The notes beneath the pieces were generated by a model that had not been told where the DNA came from, did no database searches, and saw nothing but the letters and a program-made list of their open reading frames with translations. This document shows, one piece after another, positions 55,530 through 64,000 of a DNA stretch of 64,000 nt; the first letter of the stretch is position 1; each line of letters opens with the position of its first letter. This DNA is from Catonia carolina (Eukaryota > Arthropoda > Insecta > Hemiptera > Achilidae): positions 240,316,538 through 240,380,537 of the forward strand of contig JAQMRL010000001.1 in NCBI GenBank assembly GCA_035578175.1, read 5' to 3'. The translations under genes were made by a program, and so were the position numbers.

Positions 55530-56320
55530 AGTGTAGGAATATTTGAAAAATTTAAATACCTAGGGGAATACATTCATCACAGGCTTAATGAAAAGATATG
55601 CTGGGATGACTGGATTGCTAAACTTAGAAGTGGACAAGTGTTAACACGGAATACATACAATAAAAAAATCACTACCAGTAAACACAAAAATTAAACATAA
55701 TAAAACGACTTTAAAAACCAAAATCTTATACGACAGAACCCTAGCGTGGACCCTTAGCGTGGATAGACGAGGAGGAATCAAGGAAACCTGCAGAAAAGTA
55801 GAATGAAGGGTACTCAGAACTCGCATAAACAAGACGCACAAGGTAGACAATCACTACAGACTTTTGCCTAACGATCAAGTCTGCAGAGACATAGAACCAA
55901 TAGTGGCCATGCGCAACCAACGGTTGTCGTACTTTGAACATATACTAAGAACACCAAACACCAGACTTTTACGCAGAATAATTATTGACTATGCAATGAG
56001 ACGAAAAACGGACGCTGGTAACGCATACATGTGGTACGAAGAAATCATAAGGGATTTACAAGAACTTAGACTAACTCACGAAGATCTAACGGAAAAATCA
56101 CTCAAATACAAAGAGGTCATCAAGGACCACAACCATCGGCTTACGACACAGAAAAGAGAGTATAAGAAGATGGAATTTTCAGAAGCAGCCAAACAGAAGC
56201 GTGCTCAAAACACGAGAGAATATCACGCCAAAAAGAGACTGAAAGCTTCCAAATTGTCTAAAGTGGTCCATTGTAGCTAAACAAGCACTAAAAAAAAATA
56301 TTATTATTATTTAAAACAAA
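55530..56320 (+). mobile_element. LINE, 5'-truncated, separate lineage
   Basis: Begins within the RT thumb region (FEKFKYLGEYIHHRLNEKI, then WDDWIAKLRSGQVL), continues through several frame changes, then the open 3' part and an A-rich tail with (ATT)n at 56297-56312. The proximal KxKYLGE motif is the usual RT palm/thumb boundary. No catalytic box is retained. Confidence 0.7.
55864..56280 (+). pseudogene. LINE C-terminal open frame (RLSYFEHILR type)
   Basis: 138 codons. RLSYFEHILRTPNTRLLRRI near residues 19-38 resembles the RRLxFxGHxxRMxxxRL block that follows the RT domain in several LINEs. A long Lys/Glu/Arg-rich stretch follows (RDLQELRLTHEDLTEKSLKY; AAKQKRAQNTREYHAKKRLK), likely a charged helix involved in nucleic-acid binding. 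The ATG is internal to the truncated ORF and is not a real start. The open length suggests modest age. Function alone is not possible. Confidence 0.65.
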
Positions 56321-57567
56321 ACATCTTGTCCAATGTATTTGAAATTGAAATTCTGGACACTTTCAAGTTCTGCAAAAAATCCGAAAATTATAATTGGTAA
56401 AATTCATTCCGAGGTTTTTTAAAGTAGATAACAAATTAAAGCTTTGATAGTGCTATTATTCGTGAATTTCAGTTTGTTTTGACAACCGTTATTATAACGT
56501 GAATTGTTTAGTTAGGTGCACATCGTATTTCATAAACATTGGTACAAAGCATCGCAAAATAAGACTGGAAGTATTTTGATGTACTGTTAATTTTTTTTTT
56601 GCTCTGGTGAGCTGTAATATTTAAGTTAAACAATTTTCGAAGACTTTTAATAAACTAAAAGTAATTTTTAATTGTTTTCAATGATTAAAATATATTTATA
56701 ATGAAAAAAACTAGTTCTACCTTTTTACTTACTAGTATAATGAAGATTAATTTTTTCTATAAAAGAGATTTATATACGAAGTATTTGAAAAATTTGTGAA
56801 TTATCATATAACTTAAAATATTTGTAATAACTACACATATTACGCAAATGTGATTTAACGACACACGGTTTTCCTTTAGTAATAAAGTTGTATTTATTAA
56901 AAAGCTTTACTTTAATTAGCTAAATAATTAGTGTTAAATAAAACTATACAGTACAATTTCTTAGTTATTTGTAATAGTTTCACACAACTTTAAGCAATCT
57001 ATTAAAAAAATTCAAGGTACTGTCTGTAAGAGTTAAAGTACTACTAAGCCGATTATCCCAGGCTTTACTCCCACACGCGATCTGAATGTATCCTAACATC
57101 AATAAGTATAAACTTGAAAAAGTCGCTTTAATTTAAAAATATGAGTACTATACGTAAATACCAAAAAGAAATATGTAAAAATTTATAACCAGCGCGGGAG
57201 AAAATACTGCCGGTTAAAGACATGGAATGTTCCCATCTTTTATACACAGGTATCTTACAAAGGACAAATTGAAAGTTTCAGTGTATGTCCTACTTTGAAA
57301 ATAACCAAAATAGTTTATGCAAACGCAGTTTTATAGACACTTTGTTACCAAGGTATGGGTAACAAAAAATTATCAGTCTTGGTTCTACTCCCCAAAATAA
57401 ATATGATAAATTAAAATGGTCAAATAAATGATAAGTTTTTCTTAATTAAAAATTGAAATTCTTAGGTATTTTGTTTCTATTACGTACCGTTTACTCATAC
57501 TATTTTGCTCAGAATTAAATTTTATACAAATTTTTCCAATGTAACAAAAAACGTCCAACGTGTTCTG
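56321..57567. other. AT-rich DNA, no gene seen
   Basis: No recognised repeat or coding sequence. Confidence 0.45.
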
Positions 57568-57720
57568 ATTTCCGAAAGATTGGTATAAATCCGTTTTTAG
57601 GTTTCACATGGACCTCCTTATTTTAACTGGGAATAAACGAATAATAATTTCTTTATTCCCAGTTAAACGAAGTCCATGTGAAACCTAAAAAAAGGGTTTT
57701 ATACTAATATTTCGGAAGTT
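57568..57720. repeat. Hairpin-forming inverted repeat, about 71-bp arms, 11-bp loop
   Basis: The left arm (TTCCGAAAGATTGGTATAAA, TTTTTAGGTTTCACATGGAC, TTTAACTGGGAATAAA) and right arm (TTTATTCCCAGTTAAACGAA, GTCCATGTGAAACCTAAAAA, TACTAATATTTCGGAA) are reverse complements with few mismatches and small bulges. Arm length and loop fit either a short foldback MITE or a long-stem small-RNA precursor. Confidence 0.8.
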
Positions 57721-57800
57721 AAGAGAGGTAATACTCTGGGACCAATTTTTTAAAATGTGTTAAGCTAAAAAACAAACAGATCCTCAAAATTTTGCTTATA

Positions 57801-58161
57801 ATTGTTGTTTAGATCATCAACCAAAAGACTGGTTTGAATCTATAGAGGCTTTACCTAAGTAAAACGAGGTGTGAGGTGGTTTACCATTGCCTTTCTTACT
57901 GAGAGGAAAAGTATGCTTTTTACTTTCCACCCGTCAAATGACACTTCTCATTCACCACAGGGTCTGGCTGTATAATGAAATTCATTACTCTTAAAGGAGA
58001 TAACTCTTGACTAGTGTCTTTTACACCTCTACCGCTTCTGTTCTTAAATAGCCTACTTAAGTCATATAATTGACTGACTATATGATAAAAAACAGAGCTA
58101 TTTTTTGTAGCCTGAGAGCTAGCAGATTGAGTGTTTAACACTCCACCTGCCAGTTATAGGT
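57801..58161 (-). repeat. SINE-A copy
   Basis: The minus-strand copy starts at TTGTTGTTTAGATCATCAAC and ends CTCCACCTGCCAGTTATAGG. Short internal losses and no clear TSD. Confidence 0.75.
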
Positions 58162-59497
58162 ATTGATTTAACTTACTACTCCAAAATGTTATTTTAGTTT
58201 CATTTTATCGGGAAATTATATGGACTAATTTTTTCACCGGTAGAACACATCCTGAAAAATTAATCGTTTCTTCGTGGGATAAACCTTACATGTTAGCTTA
58301 GTGCTACGTTATAAAATATACCCATCAATTTCTCTGAATTTACAAAGACAAACCTATTCCTGCATATATAATTATCAGAAATATTTTCCGCATGATATTT
58401 ACAGAACCTTTCGAATTAAAGGTAACAGATACAGGGAGAGGCGTGAAAATCCTTGCATGAAATGACCCTTAAAAACTTAAACGCATTAAATCAGCGGGAC
58501 GTAATCATACCACGTTTCAAGTTATGTTCATTTGAAAATACTGCTTTGTAGTACTTCTTTAATAACTCTGTATATGATATAAAATTACTACACAGCCCAC
58601 GTGATTATATCAATTGTTCACAATTCATAAACAATACGAACATTACTACAAGCATATAAACGAAAATTTTACGCTTACGTTAATTTGCTGAAAGATTTAA
58701 TAACAAAACGCAGATTTTATTATCGAAAATTATTGTCAGGAGTCGTAAATTTTATTTTCATTAACTCTTGTACGTTTTTAATTAGGTGGTCACTTAATTC
58801 TAAAAAGTTAAACGTAATGCTGAAGTTACAGAAGGTTCTTTTTTTATGAACAAATTATATTGTTCATAACTAAAGACAATACAGTGTATTTTCTTTGTTT
58901 ATTTATTTATTTAAAGTTGGATCAATTACTTTTTTTTTATTAGTTTTATTATGGTCCCATCAACATTTTTAGTTTTTAGCGACTCCACTCTACATTAAAA
59001 AACCAAGTAAAATAAAACACGATTAAAATAATGCACATTAGGTTTACAATAATGATTTACCATAATTGAAAGATTTTTTTACATGAATTTTATTTTTTTG
59101 ATTAAAATTGTCTTTGAATATGCATAAATTTTAGTGTATTGTGTAGTGTCCGTCATTACCGGAATCTTAGTAAGTGTCCGGTGAAATTATCTCCGAGTAG
59201 TTTTCAATACAGGGTATAGTATATCATTTTACAAAGATTTGATAAACAGTTTATTTCGTGTTGCTGTGTCTACAGTTATTAAGTTCTTGTTTTGCTATGA
59301 GGTGACTATGTGTCAGTTTAGTGAGACAATTTCGATGTTGTAAAAGTTTCCCCTAGTCTAGCTTTGTTATCAAAAATTTATGGTTGTAAATCTTGAGTGT
59401 CAGTCCGTACTATGCGTAGATTAGTTGTTTAAGTCTTCCACTGCTCATTCCAAATTATTTTAACTTGTTTTTGAATATCTTTTGTAGGTGTCGATTG
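58162..59497. other. No gene seen
   Basis: AT-rich. A slightly richer stretch at 59150-59460 has no recognised motif. Confidence 0.4.
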
Positions 59498-59886
59498 TGT
59501 TGTTGTTTAGGTCATCAGCCGGAAGGCTAGTTTGAATTTTTAGAGGCTTCACTAAGTAAAACAAGGAGTGAGATAGTTAACCATTGCCTTCCTCACGGAG
59601 TGAAAAAGTATGCTTATCAGCATGCCAGGCCCTTCGAAAAGCATCTATTTTCCACCCTGCAAATGACACGTTCACTTCATTCACCACAGGGTCTGGCTGT
59701 ATAATAATGATCATTTCTCTGAGAGGAGATAACTCTTGACTAGTGTCTTTTACACCTCTACCTCTTCTGTTCTTAAATACTTCAGTCATATAATTGACCA
59801 TGTGATAAGAAACAAAACTATTTTTTGTAGCCCTGGAACTAGCAGATCGAGTGCAAATAATTTAACACTTGATCTGCCTGTTAAGG
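59498..59886 (-). repeat. SINE-A copy
   Basis: Minus-strand copy from GTGTTGTTGTTTAGGTCATC to CTGCCTGTTAAGGG. GTCGA occurs on both sides (near 59491 and 59888) as a possible short TSD. Confidence 0.8.
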
Positions 59887-61451
59887 GTCGAGATCTTGAT
59901 AGGAAGATTTATTTATTTTGTTGGAGCATGTGGTAGCGCGTTTGTCTACTTAAACGGCTTCTCATTCCCTTTGATTTCTAAGTGGGAAGGGATCCACAGA
60001 AGAATAATTGTTCTACCATCGTTCTACTATAGTTAGTTTTGTGATTGGCGTTAATTATGTCTTAAATTATTGGTTTATCTTGGTCAATATTTCCAAGGGA
60101 ATCTAAAACACTTTTTTAATCCATCTAGATCAGAAATTTTTAAAATTGAATAACATTAAACTTCAATTACTTGGTCATTAGCAATTACACTTTATTGTGG
60201 GATATAATACTAATGTATAATGGCGAGAAAATAACTAAGTCTGGAACAACCAAACGCGGAATCTTTTTCACATTTTGCTTAAATTTAACGTTGCCTCTAC
60301 GTCTACGTAACGTTTTTAGGTAGCACCTCATCACTGTAAAAGAAATAGTAGGCCATACAGTTCTTTTTGTTGAAGGAAAGTAATTCCTTAGTCCGTACCT
60401 AGTAAATAGGGTATATTTAGTAATTTTCTAAGACTAACATAAAATAAACAACTGATTTATTCATTTTAACGGTTACCCCGGCCTCATTTACTTTTTAGGG
60501 TAGTTACACGGTTGCTAATTTGTTGGAATAAATAATTAAAATTCAGATGCTTTGTTCCTACAAGATATTGTTCGGAGAATGCATGCCGATTCTCAGAACT
60601 GTAGCAGCTCTTTGGTAAGGCAACCACACAATAGATTACGTAAGGGTAAGTTAATTATTCACTTCTTAGGAGAAAGTGATCAATATTTAAATTCTTTAGA
60701 TTTCTATTCATTACCGAAGGAACACATGAACCGAATTTCAGCTCTCTTTGTTATCGGTAGGTTAGGATAGTGATGAGTCAGTCAATCAGTCATTCTTTGC
60801 GGATGTTTGCGTTTTTATACATGGATCACTGCGTAAGGTTTTAAACAAAATACTAAAAAAAATTATTTAGAAAAAGAACGTGTATGAAACGAAATTATAA
60901 TATATTTTTTGAAGTTAAAAGTTGTCTTTTATTTAGTTGGGCACTGTTTTTGTTATGTACTAGACACAATACATTAGTTCTGTTGTTGGAAGAAACGATT
61001 CATAACTTTAAATTATTTTCACACAGCAAATTAATAAATTGTTAAGCAAGTTAATAAATTATCCTGATTTATAAGTGTCTAACAAAAGAAGTTTGACTAG
61101 GAACTCAAGATTTATCATTTGAATGATGTTAAAATAAAAACAATTGTAAACAATATGAATTTTAAAAGTAATCTCTATTGTAATTCCTACATTTATGGTA
61201 AGATGAGAATACATATTTCAAATAAATATAATATGATTTAAAAATAAATGGAATTGTAAAACAGGATGAATACAGAAGATAAATATTTAGAAACATACTC
61301 AAAATTTTTTAAGCACCACTTGAGAAACTGTATAAATGTGAGAACTGGAAAAAATGTAAAAATCCAATTTTATGAGGCATTTATGGTCTATTGATCAAAG
61401 GTAGCGTGAAGTTGGCTTAAACTGAAAGAATAGTTTTTTAATTCGCAATGG
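59887..61451. other. No gene supported; candidate exon at 60547-60614
   Basis: AT-rich, with one exon-like segment described separately. A tRNA-like string GTGGTAGCGCGTTTGTCTAC near 59928-59950 is too short to call. Confidence 0.35.
60547..60614 (+). other. Candidate internal exon
   Basis: A 68-bp segment lies between AAAATTCAG and TTTG/GTAAGG, good acceptor and donor strings. Two of three frames are open (one reads LFLQDIVRRMHADSQNCSSS). The polypyrimidine tract is poor and no protein family is recognised. Confidence 0.2.
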
Positions 61452-61745
61452 AGTACATTGCAATTAGTTCAATTTAAAAACAATAACCAACCCTATTATC
61501 CAATGAGATAAGAATGTTATATATGACGTGTGATCTTGTACAGACTCAGGTTGACCATTCCTGAGAGAGTACGGTTAATTGAACCCGAACCATCAACGTA
61601 AACCGGTAAACCACAGTAAAGCATTCAAAACCATATAAAAATAACTAATTTACTAGTATTTGAACTACTAAACATTTGTCTTCGAAAATCAGCTGTTGAA
61701 CAGTTGACTCACGGCGACAACTTTACCACTAGACCAACCCAGAGG
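61452..61745 (-). repeat. SINE-B, first of three in a row
   Basis: The minus-strand copy ends with the head in reverse, GACAACTTTACCACTAGACC and AACCC, followed by a G-run. It includes CAGACTCAGGTTGACCATTC and GAACCCGAACCATCAACG blocks. Confidence 0.78.
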
Positions 61746-61788
61746 GGGGGGGAGAGTATCGTAGGAATAACTTCTTTTATTATCTCTG

Positions 61789-62085
61789 ATTGTGTGTACG
61801 TTTCAATTTAAGAACAATAAGCAACCCCATGACCCAATGAGATGAGAATGATACGTATAATCTGTAAATAAGATATAGTATTGTACAGACTCAGGCCAAC
61901 CATTTCTGAGAGAGTACGATTAATTGAACCCCAACGATCAAAGAAAACCGGTAACCACTGTTTAGCATTCAAAACCAAATAAAAGTAATTACTTTACTAG
62001 TATTTGAACCACGGAACATTTATCTCCGAAAATCAGCTGTTAAACAGTTGACTCGCGGTGACAACTTTACCACCCGGTGGGTGGA
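61789..62085 (-). repeat. SINE-B, second of three in a row
   Basis: The minus-strand copy starts at TGTGTACGTTTCAATTTAAG and ends at CGCGGTGACAACTTTACCAC, CCGGTGGG. Blocks CAACCCCATGACCCAATGAG and AACCACTGTTTAGCATTCAA are clear. Confidence 0.8.
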
Positions 62086-62111
62086 GAGAATAGTAAGAAT
62101 ATATATATTTA

Positions 62112-62541
62112 ACCCTAATCTGCGTACGTTTCAATCTGTTCAATTTAAGAATAATAAGCAACCCCATGACCCAATGAGATTATTTTTTGTTTTTCTTTGT
62201 TTTTACGTCAGAATGTTTGCCAATTACTGGTAATGCAGACGATGAGAAGGATGATAGATGAAGATATGCCAGATCTGACCGGGAATCGAACCCGCCAATG
62301 AAATGAGAATGATGTGTAAATGTCGTCGAGTACATACTCAGGCCAATCATTCCTGAGACAGTATGGTTAATTGAACCCCAACTATGAAAGTAAACCGGTA
62401 ACGACAGTCTAGTATTCAAATTCATATAAAAGTAACTATGTATCTTTACTAGGATTTGAACCACGGAACCTTCGTCTCTGAAATCAGCTGTGAAACATTT
62501 GACTCGTGGCGACGACTTACCACTACATAAACCCGGCGGGT
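62112..62541 (-). repeat. SINE-B, third in a row, split by SINE-D
   Basis: The minus-strand copy starts at GTACGTTTCAATCTGTTCAA and ends CTACATAAACCCGGCGGG. The CCCCATGACCCAATGAGATGAG block is broken at 62181 and resumes at 62295 after a SINE-D. Confidence 0.8.
62181..62294 (-). repeat. SINE-D nested in SINE-B, 10-bp TSD
   Basis: The minus-strand copy runs from a TTTTTGTTTTTC tail to the B box region GGGAATCGAACCC. It is flanked by CCAATGAGAT (62171-62180) and CCAATGAAAT (62295-62304). It is 5'-truncated just beyond the B box. It shares the GTCTGCATTACCAGTAATT block with the copy at 20.5 kb. Confidence 0.82.
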
Positions 62542-62855
62542 TAGGTATAATTTAATATAATATGTTAAGAGATATAAACAAACAAAAAAGAATATAAAAG
62601 AAAACAAATTGAGTTTTATTGAATCGGAAGTAATTTCTTGATCAGATATAAAGAGATAAAAGGGACAAATAAGGTAGGTGATATCATACACAGTTGAAAG
62701 GATCAGTTGCAAGCACAGTAGTGTATATAAGTAAACAAATAAATAAAATTATTATTAATTGTTGTCTAGGTTGTATGTAATTAATAATGTTCGAAGGCCC
62801 CCCGGGTAGTTCCGACAAAGGAACACACTGTCTTTCAGAAGAGTATCAACGTGAG
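62542..62855. other. No gene seen
   Basis: AT-rich; CGAAGGCCCCCCGGGTAG near 62793 is a short GC patch of unknown origin. Confidence 0.4.
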
Positions 62856-63014
62856 TTACTGGTCTCTTAAATCTTTAATCTTCCGTCCATCTCGTTTAAG
62901 GTTGCTCTCCACCTGGCTTCTTAACCTTATCACCTTGTCAATATAATTCAAGAAATAATGAATATCAATAACATGTAAGGTTGTCTTCTGACTAGTCGTC
63001 TGTTTGTAAAACAT
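62856..63014 (-). CDS. Small open frame, 52 codons, unknown
   Basis: The minus-strand frame from ATG 63014 reads MFYKQTTSQKTTLHVIDIHY and ends in a charged helix-like stretch (RLRSQVESNLKRDGRK, IKDLRDQ) with a stop. The C-terminal half has alternating hydrophobic and charged residues as in a short coiled coil, and codon use is less AT-driven than neighbouring frames. It may be a terminal exon or a transposon remnant; no family is recognised. Confidence 0.25.
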   Translation of the reverse strand: MFYKQTTSQKTTLHVIDIHYFLNYIDKVIRLRSQVESNLKRDGRKIKDLRDQ

Positions 63015-63559
63015 CAGACATTAAGATCACTGATAGCTAATTCTTATTAAATATGATTCATAATATTCGAATAGATTGCGAGAACGCACGGAATACGATC
63101 GAGAAGCTCATGTTTAATTAATTTTACTTATTCCAAGTACAATAAAATTTTCAAGAATTAATGTTCAATAGAAAATAAAAAAAAAGACTGGTCGAAGCTA
63201 TCTTGGACGAATGTAAAACTAAGAGAAAATAAACTAAAACGTAAACTAAAAAAGACACATACAAGCGAAGTTTAATATTATCCAATTTATAACATTTACA
63301 TCAGGTATGAATACACGGAAACATCGGGTATAATTTTGACAACTTGGCAGGAAATTTTCCTCGGGACAAAAATGAAGTAGGCTTAAATTATAAAACAATT
63401 AACACGAATGTTTTGATTAAATATTTCTACAAAACTATTCTAAGAGTGGAGAATTCAGACGGCAGAGATAAGATTTCTGCGAACGACTAAGAGGTGTACA
63501 CGCTCTAATAGAATAAGGAACGAGAAAATAAGGTTATAATTGGGTATTTACGACTTGAA
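63015..63559. other. No gene seen
   Basis: AT-rich; no recognised repeat. Confidence 0.4.
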
Positions 63560-63755
63560 CGAAAAGATAAAGGATTATCGCCAAAGTTTGAGACAGCCCA
63601 TGGATAGGATGTCACAGGATACCTAAGCAGGCGCACTGGTTTGCTCCAGAAGGCAACGGGATGTCGATAGACCTAGGAAAAACTGGAGACAGATGATGTT
63701 GTGTGTGAGTTCAGAACGGGCTGCCGCCTATTCACTGTTTGGAAGAAGAAGAAGG
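63560..63755 (+). pseudogene. LINE 3'-terminal fragment with GAA-repeat tail
   Basis: Frames give LRQPMDRMSQDT, stop, ALVCSRRQRDVDRPRKNWRQ, then MMLCVSSERAAAYSLFGR and a GAAGAAGAAG tail at 63745-63755. RRDVxRPRKxWRQ is the LINE GRPRKRW block with Gly replaced by Asp. The remaining 245 bp of the window holds nothing recognised. Confidence 0.6.
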
Positions 63756-64000
63756 AGATGAAAAGTATTCTAAGATCAGTTATGGATAACACTATCTCCG
63801 GTAATAATATACGCCAATAATTAAAACAATTTAAATATTCCAACGAACCTTTCAAGTGAACATACAGCTCAAACATTCTTAAGAAAGAATCGTGAACTTA
63901 AGTTTAATTTAATTTTCAAGATACGATCTGGTTCAAGATGTCTTTGAAGAAACATCGCTCAAAAATTTTCACGAAAGAATCCATGAACTTTAAAAGATTC

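Noticed and set aside
59928..59950. tRNA-like D-arm string
   Set aside because: Too short, no matching B box at the right distance.

Overview
This window looks like intergenic or intronic DNA from a large, AT-rich insect genome, probably hemipteran. The species is inferred only from the style of the repeats and could be wrong. No bacterial, phage, organellar or CRISPR features are visible, and no complete host protein gene can be supported. Nearly all recognisable content is transposable-element debris: short interspersed retroposons (SINEs), 5'-truncated non-LTR retrotransposons (LINEs), decayed DNA transposases, foldback elements and microsatellites.

Four SINE families recur. SINE-A (about 390 bp) has 14 copies, many flanked by 9-15 bp target-site duplications (TSDs). 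Its 3' end ends in a small hairpin followed by an AAC-rich tail, and it resembles the 3' end of an RTE-like LINE present in the same window at 7.1-7.6 and 21.6-22.2 kb. SINE-B is tRNA-headed, about 325 bp, with eight copies plus one inverted duplicate; three copies sit in a row at 61.4-62.5 kb. SINE-C is tRNA-headed, about 150 bp, with four copies. SINE-D is tRNA-headed with two copies, one of them nested inside a SINE-B.

LINE remnants include a young Jockey-type insertion at 14.44-15.23 kb with a 12-bp TSD, an older 3' end of the same element at 0.6 kb, and a Jockey-like fragment at 44.4 kb. About ten further 3'-terminal fragments carry GRPxxRW-like or SWLxNLR-like C-terminal motifs (21.5, 23.7, 24.5, 31.7, 35.0, 37.5, 38.2, 39.9, 42.5, 63.6 kb), and a separate lineage lies at 55.5-56.3 kb.

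DNA transposons are represented by two different PIF/Harbinger (HARBI1-like) N-terminal fragments (41.1 and 50.3 kb), a helix-turn-helix transposase N-terminus (35.8-36.1 kb, minus strand), a mariner/Tc1-like C-terminus inside a perfect 219-bp inverted repeat (48.17-48.80 kb), and a family called Element E here (six copies, several carrying a CA/CG microsatellite at the same internal position).

Possible host signals are few and weak. They are a TATA promoter with heat-shock-element-like spacing and a short first exon at 25.33-25.55 kb, a candidate small exon at 60.55 kb, a 52-codon open frame on the minus strand at 62.86-63.01 kb, and an open-frame-rich island at 27.2-27.9 kb. Family names (SINE-A to D, Element E, F, G, H) are local labels from comparison within the window; no database was searched.
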